Shown here: positions 45,862-54,801 of the stretch, in pieces | Layout of the letters: the number at the start of each line of letters is the position of its first letter | How positions within the stretch are numbered: the stretch's first letter is position 1 | Assembly (NCBI GenBank): GCA_013297885.1 | Contig: JAAFIR010000002.1 | Coordinates: 1 to 64,000 of the forward strand | DNA length: 64,000 bases | Origin: Leptospirales bacterium | GTDB lineage: Bacteria; Spirochaetota; Leptospiria; Leptospirales; Leptospiraceae | Reading direction: 5' to 3' | The notes under the pieces: model-generated | Seen by the model: only the letters and a program-made list of their open reading frames with translations | Told to the model about the DNA's origin: nothing | Databases searched by the model: none | Translations under genes and position numbers: made by a program

Positions 45862-46994
45862 AGAAATTTAATCACAAAAATTCTTTAATAGGAATTTTTT
45901 TAAATCAAACCCAGAAAGAAATTCTTTTAAACAATAATTCATTAAGTAAATTTTTTTTTGATAAAATACAATTTATTTATCCTATTCTAAAAATTTATTC
46001 TAATTTTAAATTTAAAGATATTGAGTTAACTTTAATTGATGAAAAAAATGAAATTGTTTTTTTAAAAAAGATTTCTGAATTATTACCAAATTCAATTTCA
46101 AATGATAAAGATATTGATGAGGTATATTTTTCATATTTTAATGGAGTATATCCCTTGTTATCAATTCCACTGACCAAGGAGCTTGATGAAAGACATCAAA
46201 ATTTTTTATCACAATATTCTTATTCTGAAAACTTACCTTCAGGTATTATCCCAAAATTTATAAGTAGAGAATTTATTCAAAGTTTGCCAAATGATGAAAA
46301 TTTAAATTTTCATGATTATCTAATAAAAAATATTAATCATTTTGATGTTGAAATTTTCTTTAAAGAACCAGATTTAAGACAATATCGTTTAGATTTTTCT
46401 TTAGCATCACACGAATCCTTTATTCTAACAGAATCTTTAATACAAAAAAAATACAATTTAGAATATGAAGATATTTTAAATTTATTAAAAAAGGATCCAA
46501 ATTTATTTAGAATTAGCCCATTTTATCTTGAAATTGAATTATATAGAGGTTGTGAAAACACTTGTACTTTTTGTCCAAGACAATTTCAAAAATTAGAAAA
46601 TGATTTTAGTGGAATAGAAATTTCAACAATTGATAAATTAGTTTCTTCAATGAATACCGATTTTCCATTTAAATATACAGTTTGTTTTGGTGGATTAGGA
46701 GAACCTTTTTTACATAAAAATTTTAACAAGATTTCAGAAATTTTTTTAAAAGAAGAAAATTTAAAAGAGTTAATTGTTGAAACTTCTTTATATCCTGAAT
46801 TAGAATTTATTAAAGAAAAAATTTCTAATTTAGAAACATTTAAAAATAAACTTTGTTTCATTATTAATTTGAGTACAATTACAGAATCTAGTTACAAAAA
46901 AATTTATTCAAAATCAATCCTTAGTGAACAATTAAAGAAAATAGATTTTTTAGCTGAAATTTTTGGAAAAAGCCAAATTCATGTTCAAATGTAG
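45858..46994 (+). CDS. Spiro-SPASM radical SAM protein, 5' part up to an in-frame TAG
   Basis: Encodes an N-terminal region of about 215 residues without clear motifs, then a radical SAM domain: LEIELYRGCENTCTFCPRQF, with cluster ligands Cys232, Cys236 and Cys239 (CxxxCxxC), and KYTVCFGGLGEPFLHKNF. The frame stops at TAG (46992-46994, codon 379) in the middle of a conserved strand (IHVQM). The same frame then continues without a break into the SPASM domain (next entry); the full protein would be 499 residues. This layout matches the spirochaete-specific spiro-SPASM family, whose substrate is unknown. It is coupled to the SurA-like gene and to an SpsF-SpsG fusion. Confidence 0.82.
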   Translation: MKKFNHKNSLIGIFLNQTQKEILLNNNSLSKFFFDKIQFIYPILKIYSNFKFKDIELTLIDEKNEIVFLKKISELLPNSISNDKDIDEVYFSYFNGVYPLLSIPLTKELDERHQNFLSQYSYSENLPSGIIPKFISREFIQSLPNDENLNFHDYLIKNINHFDVEIFFKEPDLRQYRLDFSLASHESFILTESLIQKKYNLEYEDILNLLKKDPNLFRISPFYLEIELYRGCENTCTFCPRQFQKLENDFSGIEISTIDKLVSSMNTDFPFKYTVCFGGLGEPFLHKNFNKISEIFLKEENLKELIVETSLYPELEFIKEKISNLETFKNKLCFIINLSTITESSYKKIYSKSILSEQLKKIDFLAEIFGKSQIHVQM

Positions 46995-47357
46995 AAATTC
47001 ATTGAAATTGAAGAAGAAATTGAAAATTACTTTAATCATTTTGAAAAAAAAGGGATTAATGTAATTTTACAAAAATACAACCGTTTTGGAATTATGCCAG
47101 AAAAAAGAGTAAGTGATTTAACTCCAATTCAAAGAAACTTTTGTTGGCATTTAACTAGAGATTTATATATTCATTCCGATTCTACAGTTAGCTTATGTAA
47201 ACAAAAAGAAAAAAGAATTGGAAATTTGAAGAATAATTCTTTAATAGAAATTTGGGAATCAGGAATGGAAGATTTTAAAAAATCATTTTTAAATAAACAC
47301 GAACTTATAAATGCTCCATGTCTTGGCTGTGATGAATGGTATACTTTTAATGCATAA
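46995..47357 (+). pseudogene. Spiro-SPASM radical SAM protein, 3' part (SPASM domain) after the in-frame TAG
   Basis: Continues in the same frame as the radical SAM part, with no stop from 46995 to the TAA at 47355. It begins [19 protein letters not shown] and holds the SPASM cysteines in [29 protein letters not shown] and CLGCDEWY, which bind auxiliary Fe-S clusters. An internal ATG at 47094 has no convincing binding site. One base change at the TAG codon would restore the gene. Codon use and conserved motifs show no decay beyond that single codon. Confidence 0.75.
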
Positions 47358-48894
47358 TTATTTTGCCTTTATCCAAGCAAGAACAAACTCAACTAGATTT
47401 CAAGGAAAAGTTTTAGAAAAAATTGGAGATAAAAACCTAATTGAACATATTTATTTTCGTTTAGAAAAAATTTTATTTAAAGAAAATATTATTTTATTAA
47501 TACCTGAAAATGATTCCAAATTAATTGATTTTGCTAACTCAAAAAATTATAAATTTTTCAAAGGTTCCGAAAATGATGTAAGATCCCGTTTTATTGCTGC
47601 TGCAGAAAAATTTAATGCGGAAAATATAATTCGCTTAACAGCTGATAACCCCTTCATTGATTATAATTATATAGAATATTTATTAAGCTTTTTTAAATAT
47701 AAAGATTTTGATATTTCTTCATTTTCAGGACTTCCTTTAGGAATGGGAGTTGAAATTTTTAAAATAAGTTCCATAATAAAATCTCCAAAAAATGGTTTAA
47801 ATGATTCTCATTTTGAACATGTTAGTCTTCATTTAAAAGAAACAGATGAGTTTAAGTTTTTAAAATTATTTCCATTTATATCAAAAACTGAAGTTGATAT
47901 AACTTCAAATATTAGACTAAGCATAGATAAACCAGTAGATTTAGAAGTTTGTAGAGATGTTCACAAACAATTAGGTGATGACTTTAATCTTGAAGAAGTA
48001 ATCAAGCTATATAAACAATCCCCAGAAATTTTTAAAAAAAATAATACTGTAGAACAAATTAAGTTTACTACAAAATCAATTAAAACAAAAAAAAATATTT
48101 TTATAAATTTTGCTGATCCATTACCAAATGGAAGAGGTCATTATGAAAGATGTAAATATCTTTCAACTATTTTACAGTTAAATAATTATCACGTTCAAAT
48201 GGATAGTGTTTTAGATGAAGAAAATGAATATGATTTATATATTATTGATTCAAGAGACAAACTTGTTCCAGATTCCATTCGAAATAAAAAAATAATTTTA
48301 ATAGATAATTTTGGAAGTGATAGATATTCCAATATTCATTTTGATACTCTTCCAAATATGTTAAATGATTTTGAGGAATCAATTCAAAATACCCTGATTC
48401 CACAACATTTTTTTGAAAAAAAAGATCCAATCATAACAAATAAAGTTTTTTGTTACGCTGGTAATTTAAGTTTTAGAGAATCATATAAATTAGATTTATT
48501 TTTATGCAAACAATTTCAAAGTTCAAACTATGAAATCATAAGGGTTGGCGGTAGCCATAGAAAAAAAAAGAATTTATCTATAAAAATTTATTCAAAATTA
48601 AATAAAACTGAATATCTAAGATTTTTAAATGAATCTGAATTTTTTATTTCTTATTTTGGTCAATCCATAATGGAAGCTACTTATTTAGAAAAGAAAATTA
48701 TTTTATTTTCTATTTCTGATTATCATGATGAACTAGCATTTCATTTTGTTCAGAATTCAAATGCAATGTATGCTGGAGATATCCGCAAACAAAGTTTAAT
48801 TTACAATGCAAATTTTTTAAAATTCACAAGACCAAATGTTCTCGGAATGAAAGGTCATGGTTATGAAAAATTAATAAAACTAATTGAGGAATAA
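47350..48894 (+). CDS. Fusion of SpsF-like nucleotidyltransferase and SpsG-like glycosyltransferase-fold domains
   Basis: About 514 residues from ATG 47350, which overlaps the previous stop by 8 bp. The N-terminal half (about 1-235) is an SpsF-type NTP transferase: [40 protein letters not shown] and [14 protein letters not shown]. The C-terminal half (about 250-510) is like SpsG/Pse[36 protein letters not shown] and [20 protein letters not shown]. SpsF and SpsG are separate in Bacillus spore-coat glycan operons. With the spiro-SPASM enzyme upstream it may activate or attach an unusual sugar; that role is inferred. Confidence 0.82.
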   Translation: MHNYFAFIQARTNSTRFQGKVLEKIGDKNLIEHIYFRLEKILFKENIILLIPENDSKLIDFANSKNYKFFKGSENDVRSRFIAAAEKFNAENIIRLTADNPFIDYNYIEYLLSFFKYKDFDISSFSGLPLGMGVEIFKISSIIKSPKNGLNDSHFEHVSLHLKETDEFKFLKLFPFISKTEVDITSNIRLSIDKPVDLEVCRDVHKQLGDDFNLEEVIKLYKQSPEIFKKNNTVEQIKFTTKSIKTKKNIFINFADPLPNGRGHYERCKYLSTILQLNNYHVQMDSVLDEENEYDLYIIDSRDKLVPDSIRNKKIILIDNFGSDRYSNIHFDTLPNMLNDFEESIQNTLIPQHFFEKKDPIITNKVFCYAGNLSFRESYKLDLFLCKQFQSSNYEIIRVGGSHRKKKNLSIKIYSKLNKTEYLRFLNESEFFISYFGQSIMEATYLEKKIILFSISDYHDELAFHFVQNSNAMYAGDIRKQSLIYNANFLKFTRPNVLGMKGHGYEKLIKLIEE

Positions 48895-48898
48895 TTTG

Positions 48899-49915
48899 AT
48901 GAGGATATTAATTTTATTATTATTAGTTGGAACAAATTTACATCCAGTTGAAACAGAAGAAGATGAAGAATTTAAGCCAAATAAAGAAAAACTAATACAA
49001 GATACAAAAACTAAAATTGAAATATCCAGACTTTCTCAAATTGCAAGTAATCAAATAAGAGAAAAAAAATATAAAGAAGCTGATAAAACTGTAAAAGAAA
49101 TTTTTGAATTATCTGAGTTTTCAGTTGATTATTATTATTTAAAAGCTTGTATTCATTATTCTAATTCTGAATTTCAATCAGCATTACAATTTCTTGGTCA
49201 GGCTTTAAAATTTAATAATGCTCATGATCCAAGCTATTTTTTAGTTGGAATGATATATGCAAAAAAAAATGACTGGGAAAAAGCCCTTCCTTATTTAGAA
49301 AAAGCAAATAAAGAAGGGGCTTATAATCCTTATTATAGAATTAATTTAAGTATAGCCCATTTCCAATTAGAACAATTTGATATGGCAGCAAAAGTAGCAA
49401 AAGCAACTTTGGAATTAAAAGAAAATTATTTAAATGCTAAAATTATATATTTAAAATCATTAGTTAAGTTAAGTAAAAAAGATGCCTGGTTTCAAATTCA
49501 AGACATAATTGAAAAAAAACAAGACTTAACACCTTTTTATTCTATCTATATTCAATTATTATTTGAACACAAAAAAAATTATTCTGAAATAATCAAAGAA
49601 TTTTCAAAAAAAACAAATCTCAGTCTTGATGAAAAAAAATATTTAGCCTATTCTTATTTTAAAGATGGAGAAGCAAACAAATCTTATAATATATATAAAT
49701 CAATTATAAATCTTGAAAAAGATTCTGAAGAGGATTTACAAAATTATTTTAGATTATTAATATTTTTAAATAAAGACTCTGAAGCTGAAAAAGTACATTC
49801 CGCATTAGTCAAAGATGATTTTGATAGAAGAAAGTTTTACCAAGATTTTTTGAATAACCAAATTCACAAAAGAGAAATATTAAAATTTTTATATACTCCG
49901 ATTATTATGCGTTAA
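48899..49915 (+). CDS. Exported TPR-repeat protein
   Basis: About 338 residues from ATG 48899, preceded by GAGGA at proper spacing; a TTG at 48884 would be less likely. A short hydrophobic N-terminus (MRILILLLLVGTNLHPV) is a probable signal. Several tetratricopeptide repeats follow (residues about 60-320), such as YYLKACIHYSNSEFQSALQF, YFLVGMIYAKKNDWEKALPY and YRINLSIAHFQLEQFDMAAK. It is the last gene of the SurA-like/spiro-SPASM operon and probably serves as a periplasmic scaffold. The 3' end overlaps the convergent epimerase by 11 bp. Confidence 0.82.
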   Translation: MRILILLLLVGTNLHPVETEEDEEFKPNKEKLIQDTKTKIEISRLSQIASNQIREKKYKEADKTVKEIFELSEFSVDYYYLKACIHYSNSEFQSALQFLGQALKFNNAHDPSYFLVGMIYAKKNDWEKALPYLEKANKEGAYNPYYRINLSIAHFQLEQFDMAAKVAKATLELKENYLNAKIIYLKSLVKLSKKDAWFQIQDIIEKKQDLTPFYSIYIQLLFEHKKNYSEIIKEFSKKTNLSLDEKKYLAYSYFKDGEANKSYNIYKSIINLEKDSEEDLQNYFRLLIFLNKDSEAEKVHSALVKDDFDRRKFYQDFLNNQIHKREILKFLYTPIIMR

Positions 49916-50780
49916 TATCATAAACTTCAATTTTAAAACTTGCAGAAATCTTTTCTTTAGGTTGTAATAAAACCGATTTTGAGTTTGGTTCAAAAAAAAC
50001 ATTTCCTGTAGAACTAATTGGTTCGACAGCTATTGAAAGTCTATCTTCTGGAGTATAAATTTGAACAAATTGATAATACTTTTTTTCAAATGAAATTTTT
50101 AATCCTACCTCAGAATTTTCTAAACAAAAATAAATTATTTTTTCAGTAGATGTGAACAAATTATCCAAGTTAATATTATTTAAACTTGTTTTATCTTGAA
50201 TTGGATTTTCTATTTTTAAATTAAAATCTGGTAATAAATTGGAGTTCAAACCAATAATCTGATTCAAATTTGTTTTAAAGTTTAATAAGTCAATTTTTTG
50301 ATTCAAACTTAAGTATGGATGATAACCAAATGCAAAAATTTGTTCAATATCTGAAGAATTAAAAAACTCAATTTCAAACTCACAAAAGTTTTTTTCTAAA
50401 AAATAATTTTCTCTAAAAATTGGAAAATTCTCTTGATACAAAATTGGTTTTATGCTTAAAAATTTATTTTTAAGATTGATAATTTCTCTTTTTTTATCAA
50501 AAAAGTTTCCATGAATCAAAAATCCATTTTGATCTTTTTTTTTAGGATTAAGAAAAATATTCTGATTATTAAATTTTATGATATCTTTTTCTAGTCTGTT
50601 AACCCAGGGAAACATTAAAAAATTCCCTGTTAAAAAAAAATCTTTAGTTTTGTCAAATTTAGATACAACTGAAATCAGTTTTCCTGACTCAGTTTCTAAT
50701 TCTAGTTTTTCAATTTGTGCACCATTTTTTAAATCTAATTCAAGTTTTGATTTATGATTTAGAATACTTGCTTTTTCCAT
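49905..50780 (-). CDS. Aldose 1-epimerase-family protein
   Basis: A 291-residue beta-sandwich protein of the aldose 1-epimerase (GalM) superfamily. Recognisable parts are FLMFPWVNRLEKD, QNGFLIHGNFFDK (substrate His), FAFGYHPYLSLNQ (second His) and VQIYTPEDRLSIAVEPISS with the catalytic Glu region. The family interconverts anomers of sugars or hexose-6-phosphates. It begins at the TAATG overlap with the GGDEF-EAL gene. The sugar substrate is not determined. Confidence 0.85.
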   Translation of the reverse strand: MEKASILNHKSKLELDLKNGAQIEKLELETESGKLISVVSKFDKTKDFFLTGNFLMFPWVNRLEKDIIKFNNQNIFLNPKKKDQNGFLIHGNFFDKKREIINLKNKFLSIKPILYQENFPIFRENYFLEKNFCEFEIEFFNSSDIEQIFAFGYHPYLSLNQKIDLLNFKTNLNQIIGLNSNLLPDFNLKIENPIQDKTSLNNINLDNLFTSTEKIIYFCLENSEVGLKISFEKKYYQFVQIYTPEDRLSIAVEPISSTGNVFFEPNSKSVLLQPKEKISASFKIEVYDINA

Positions 50781-52480
50781 TATTCTTTATCAATAGGGTT
50801 TGGATAAGAAATTGCATAACCTTGTGCATAATCAATTCCGATTTTTTTTAATAAATCTAATGTAGTTAAATTTTCTACAAACTCTGCTATAGTAGTTAGT
50901 CCAACTGCTTTTGCAACTTTTTGAATTGATTCAACAATTGCATAATCAAGTGAATCAATTGTCATGTCACGAATAAAAGCACCATCAATTTTTAAAAAAT
51001 CAACAGGTAAACTTTTTAGGTATGCAAATGAGGACATGCCAGCACCAAAATCATCTAAAGCGAAATTAGAGCCTTTTTTTCTAATTTCCTCAATAAAAGT
51101 AACTGTCCTGTTTATATTTGAGATTGCAACAGTTTCTGTAATTTCAAAACAAATCAAACTTGGGTCTATTTTAAATATAGTCATTTTGTCTTCAATAAAA
51201 TCAAAAAAAGTTGGGTCAGATAGACTAGCTCCAGATAAATTTATAAAAAAAATTGGTTTTTTTGGAAAACTAGAAATTAATTCTCTTTTTTTATCTATAT
51301 ATTGAAAAGCATGATTAATAACCCATCTGTCAAGTGAAGGCATCATATTATATCTTTCTGCAGCTCTCATAAAAACATCAGGCATTACTAAACCTTTTGT
51401 ATCAGATTTTAATCTTAACAAAAATTCGTAAAATACTCTTGAATCACCTGAATAAGGAAGAGATACAATTGGTTGTTTAAATAAAGTAAACTGATTTAAC
51501 TCAATGCTAGTTTTTAGTTTTGTTGACCAATTCATTTCCTCCATTCTAAAAATACTTTGTTTATCATTTTTAAAAGATACATAGACTTGATTTCTTCCGG
51601 AATCTTTTGCAGAATAACAAGCAACATCTGCTAGACTCATAATTTCAGAAATAGATGAATGAGTTTCTTTTATTTGAAGTAAACCAATACTCGCACCGAT
51701 AGTAAAAATTTTATCTTCAAAATGAAATCGTATAGCTGAAATTTTTTTGATTAACTCATTTGCAATCTCAGTAGACTCTTCAATTTTTTTTTCATTTAAC
51801 ACTACAACAAATTCATCACCGCCAATTCTAGCAGAAAATCCTTCTTTCTTTACTACTTGTGTTATAGCAACGGAAACCAACCTTAATAAATCATCTCCTG
51901 CTTGATGACCACAAGTATCATTTACAATTTTAAATTGATCCAAATCCATATACAAAAGTGAATATTCTAATTCGGAATTTTCTTTTACTTTATTTAAAAT
52001 TTCATTTAACTTTCCTTCAAACTCATAACGATTAGAAAGTCCAGTTAATGGATCGTGATAGGCCATATAATAAACAGCTTCTTCTGCCATTTTTTTTGCA
52101 ATTCGAGCGTCAGCTTCACGTAATTCACGATTAATGATTGCAACTATTCTATCAGGAATTGTTTTTTTTATATAATCATTAATTCCATTTTTTGTTGAAT
52201 AAATAGCTATTTCTAAATTAATTTCATCTGAAAATAATACTACAGGTGTTTCTAATTTTTTTTCTGTTACAAAATTAAATACATCAAAATAATTTTTATC
52301 TTCAATTTTTATATCAGTTAAAATAATATTAAATGGAAACTTAGTTAAAATTTCTTTAAATTCAGAAAATGTTTTTGCAGTTTTTAAAATTCCTTTATAT
52401 TCACTTGCTTCTAATAATTTTTCTATTTTATAAAAATTATTTTCATTTTGGTCAACGAATAATATATAAATTTCTTTCAT
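50780..52480 (-). CDS. REC-GGDEF-EAL cyclic-di-GMP signalling protein
   Basis: About 566 residues. Start ATG 52480 (KEIYILFVDQNENN) is chosen, since the longer frame adds 24 residues without domain logic. Receiver domain about 1-120 with FNIILTDIKI; GGDEF domain about 145-305 with YHDPLTGLSNRYEFEGKL and ARIGGDEFVVVL intact; EAL domain about 320-560 with YEFLLRLKSD (EFL in place of EAL), FINLSGASLSDP, FALDDFGAGMSSFAYLKSL and FLKIDGAFIRDM. Both enzyme activities look possible. It regulates c-di-GMP, probably through the receiver, whose cognate kinase is not adjacent. Confidence 0.93.
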   Translation of the reverse strand: MKEIYILFVDQNENNFYKIEKLLEASEYKGILKTAKTFSEFKEILTKFPFNIILTDIKIEDKNYFDVFNFVTEKKLETPVVLFSDEINLEIAIYSTKNGINDYIKKTIPDRIVAIINRELREADARIAKKMAEEAVYYMAYHDPLTGLSNRYEFEGKLNEILNKVKENSELEYSLLYMDLDQFKIVNDTCGHQAGDDLLRLVSVAITQVVKKEGFSARIGGDEFVVVLNEKKIEESTEIANELIKKISAIRFHFEDKIFTIGASIGLLQIKETHSSISEIMSLADVACYSAKDSGRNQVYVSFKNDKQSIFRMEEMNWSTKLKTSIELNQFTLFKQPIVSLPYSGDSRVFYEFLLRLKSDTKGLVMPDVFMRAAERYNMMPSLDRWVINHAFQYIDKKRELISSFPKKPIFFINLSGASLSDPTFFDFIEDKMTIFKIDPSLICFEITETVAISNINRTVTFIEEIRKKGSNFALDDFGAGMSSFAYLKSLPVDFLKIDGAFIRDMTIDSLDYAIVESIQKVAKAVGLTTIAEFVENLTTLDLLKKIGIDYAQGYAISYPNPIDKE

Positions 52481-52949
52481 TAAAATTACCTTTTCTAAAG
52501 TACAGAATGCTTTGTATGGGACAAGTACAATTAGGAATTTTTTAGTAAACAAAATACTATGTCCCTTTGGTGCTAGAAATTAATAAGAATTAATTACTCA
52601 AGTAAATAGTATAATCAAAAATAAAACTAATTACTCGAAAATATCCATATCAAAAAAAACTTACCTATTTTTTTTTGGGGAATGGTCTAAAATCTTTCTA
52701 AATAAAATATGTTATGAACTCTCTGAATCTGCAGGAAACCTTGTTGAACTATAGTCGAAAAATTTCACACAAATCTTTTTTGTTTTTAGCTTTGATTCCT
52801 TTTGTTAACATTTAAATTTTTTTTATTACCAAAAAAACGAATTAAAAAAGAACTCCTTTTTTTTCAAGATGCAAAAAGATTTCTTAAAACAAAAAAAATA
52901 TTTAAACATTTTATAAATTCTAATTTAGAGGATAAACTTTTAATAAAAA
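52481..52949. other. AT-rich intergenic region without recognised features
   Basis: About 470 bp between the start of the GGDEF-EAL gene and the stop of the SRPBCC gene, which is on the same strand. A plus-strand frame at 52802-53086 is hydrophobic-basic, overlaps the SRPBCC gene and has no family signature, so it is not called. No repeat copy or RNA gene was seen. The promoter of the signalling gene should be in the left part. Confidence 0.4.
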
Positions 52950-53468
52950 CTATTCAGTTAATTTTTTTAAATTATTCAAACCTAATTCAAAATCTTTTCC
53001 AACCATTTTATCCAAATCAACAAAAATACCAATTAGTTTTCCAAAATAATTTTCTGGACCTGTCATATTCCAAATTACTTCAATAGAATCATTTCTATTT
53101 AGAAAAGTAAAAGTAGTGATATTATTTCCTTCAAATGGTTCCATAAAATCTAATTTAATTTTGATTTGATCTGGAGCAGATTCAAGGATTTCCATTTTGC
53201 CTTTACCAACATCCGAATTTCCCTCCCATTCATATTTTGCACCTTTGCCAATTCGATTAGAGGATAAAGTTTTTTTGATATTTGGATCTAATTTATCCCA
53301 TGGTGACCATTTTGGCCATTCATCAAAATTATTAATTAAATAATAAATTTTTTCTTTAGGTGCTTTGATTAACAATTTTCTTTCGACAGTAAAAATATCT
53401 GAACGAGTGTTGGCATAACCTAGTATACTTAAAATAATTATCCCAATTCCAATAAAAATTTTTTTCAT
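52950..53468 (-). CDS. SRPBCC (polyketide cyclase/START-like) protein
   Basis: A 172-residue protein with an N-terminal hydrophobic segment (IFIGIGIIILSILGYANT) and a START-like lipid-binding domain: IKAPKEKIYYLINNFDEWPK, WSPWDKLDPNIKKTLSS, GKGAKYEWEGNSDVGKGKME and IEVIWNMTGP. The order follows the SRPBCC family 'polyketide cyclase' group. The ligand is unknown; the leader suggests membrane attachment or export. Confidence 0.85.
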   Translation of the reverse strand: MKKIFIGIGIIILSILGYANTRSDIFTVERKLLIKAPKEKIYYLINNFDEWPKWSPWDKLDPNIKKTLSSNRIGKGAKYEWEGNSDVGKGKMEILESAPDQIKIKLDFMEPFEGNNITTFTFLNRNDSIEVIWNMTGPENYFGKLIGIFVDLDKMVGKDFELGLNNLKKLTE

Positions 53469-53533
53469 ATATTCCTTTAAAACAAAATTTGTTTTGTAAA
53501 TGTTATTTAATTTTTTTTTAAATTATTCAAATA

Positions 53534-54412
53534 TTATTTTTTTAATTTAAGATAAACTTGATTCACTAAATCAGCTCTATCTGAAATGATTCCATCTACA
53601 CCAGCTTCAATTAGTCTTTCTATATCTTTTTCATCATTTACAGTCCAAGGATAAATTTTATAACCAAGCTCATGGTATTTTTCAACATAATCTTTATCTA
53701 CCAATTTAAAATTTGGAGCTAGTATATCTGGTCTTGCTTTAAAATTTAATTTTAAATTTCGTAAAATATATTTAGTTAAAAAACTAAGTTGTGGCACATC
53801 AGAAAAATCAGAATACAATTGACCTCTGATTACATTTGGATTAACTTCTTTAATTTTTTCTAAAACAAATGGGTTAAATGAAGTTACAAATACATCTTTT
53901 TCTGCTTTTTTTTCTTTAATCAATTTTGCAACAGCTTCCCCAATTTTTTTTGCTTCTTCACCTGAGGCTTGGGATTTGATTTCAATATCAATAATTGTTT
54001 TTCCTTTAAACTCATCAATTACTTCTTCAAGAGTTGGAATTTTTTCATTTTTAAATTTTGGAGAAAATTTGATTCCTGCATCCAGTGCTTTTAATTCATT
54101 AAGAGTGAGTGCGTCCACCATTCCTTTTCCAGTTGTAGTTCTATCCACATCAGAATCATGTATCACAACTAGTTCACCAGTTTTTGAAAACATGGTATCT
54201 AGTTCAAATGCAGCATTATTTTTTAATGCAAATTTAAAAGCAGACATTGTATTCTCTGGAGCAATTGTATTGTCCCCTGTTCCACGATGACCAATGACTA
54301 AAAAATCTTTTTTTACAAGTGATTTAGTAACTTCTGTTCTTGGGGTATGAGTTGCACAATTAGTGTAAATTAAAAATAAAAAAGGAATTAAAATATGTTT
54401 AAGATTTTTCAT
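53534..54412 (-). CDS. Glycerophosphodiester phosphodiesterase lipoprotein
   Basis: A 292-residue GDPD-family enzyme that splits glycerophosphodiesters into an alcohol and glycerol-3-phosphate. The signal ends in lipobox LIYTNC (Cys19). The TIM-barrel motifs are VIGHRGTGDNTIAPENTMSA (HRG, substrate and metal binding), AFELDTMFSKTGELVVIHDS (ELDxxxTxDG-like and catalytic His) and GYKIYPWTVNDEKDIERLIE. Being a lipoprotein, it probably acts at the envelope on phospholipid breakdown products. The gene stands alone. Confidence 0.92.
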   Translation of the reverse strand: MKNLKHILIPFLFLIYTNCATHTPRTEVTKSLVKKDFLVIGHRGTGDNTIAPENTMSAFKFALKNNAAFELDTMFSKTGELVVIHDSDVDRTTTGKGMVDALTLNELKALDAGIKFSPKFKNEKIPTLEEVIDEFKGKTIIDIEIKSQASGEEAKKIGEAVAKLIKEKKAEKDVFVTSFNPFVLEKIKEVNPNVIRGQLYSDFSDVPQLSFLTKYILRNLKLNFKARPDILAPNFKLVDKDYVEKYHELGYKIYPWTVNDEKDIERLIEAGVDGIISDRADLVNQVYLKLKK

Positions 54413-54497
54413 ATTAGAAGTTTTTTTTATTAATTAAATTCTAACAAGTAAATTTTTATTTTTATGACTAAAGTAAAATTAATTTTTTATAAAATTT

Positions 54498-54592
54498 TTG
54501 GGCGAATTTTTCCCAATGGGAAAAACCGTGCTCGCCTCTTTTGTCAAAAAATTTTATGCAAAATTTTTTGACACCGAGTTGATCACTTTCGA
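54498..54592 (-). repeat. Three-way-junction intergenic repeat, copy K
   Basis: The most compact copy. P1 is TCGAA/TTCGC (54588-54592/54502-54506) with four of five pairs. Pa is GTG/CAC (54584-54586/54528-54530). P2 is a 13-bp stem with a 4-nt loop (54543-54555/54560-54572), close to P2 of copies A and F. P3 is a minimal 8-bp hairpin with a 3-nt loop (54507-54514/54518-54525). Confidence 0.84.
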
Positions 54593-54650
54593 GAGAGTTT
54601 CGAAAAAAATTTTAAAAAAAATTCCATACAAAAATGTTTTTCTATCACTA

Positions 54651-54801
54651 GCGAAAAGAATCGAAGCGGTTCTTCAAGTAAAGTGAGACTTTAGCCTCAC
54701 TTTACTTGAAGAAGTAGCTGAGAGTCTGTTTTTTTTGTTGGTGATTTTTCAAGGTAATTATAGATTTATAATTAATTTCACCAAAAAAAAAATTCGCCCA
54801 A
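54651..54801 (+). repeat. Three-way-junction intergenic repeat, copy L
   Basis: P1 is GCGAA/TTCGC (54651-54655/54793-54797). Pa is AGA/TCT (54657-54659/54725-54727), changed at all three positions on both sides. P2 is a perfect 18-bp stem with an unrelated sequence (54670-54687/54696-54713). P3 pairs a T8 run plus TTGGTGA with TCACCAA plus an A-run (54729-54744/54778-54792), with one mismatch. Confidence 0.84.

Noticed and set aside
52802-53086. Plus-strand frame of 94 aa rich in Lys, Phe and Leu
   Set aside because: Overlaps the well-supported SRPBCC gene on the other strand, has AT-driven composition and no recognisable motif.
54498-54686. Plus-strand frame of 62 aa in the GDPD to trhO gap
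   Set aside because: It runs through repeat copies K and L; the apparent coding is due to the hairpin sequence.
352-54801. CRISPR array
   Set aside because: The repeats are single or paired, tens of kilobases apart, with variable arms and no spacers of uniform length.
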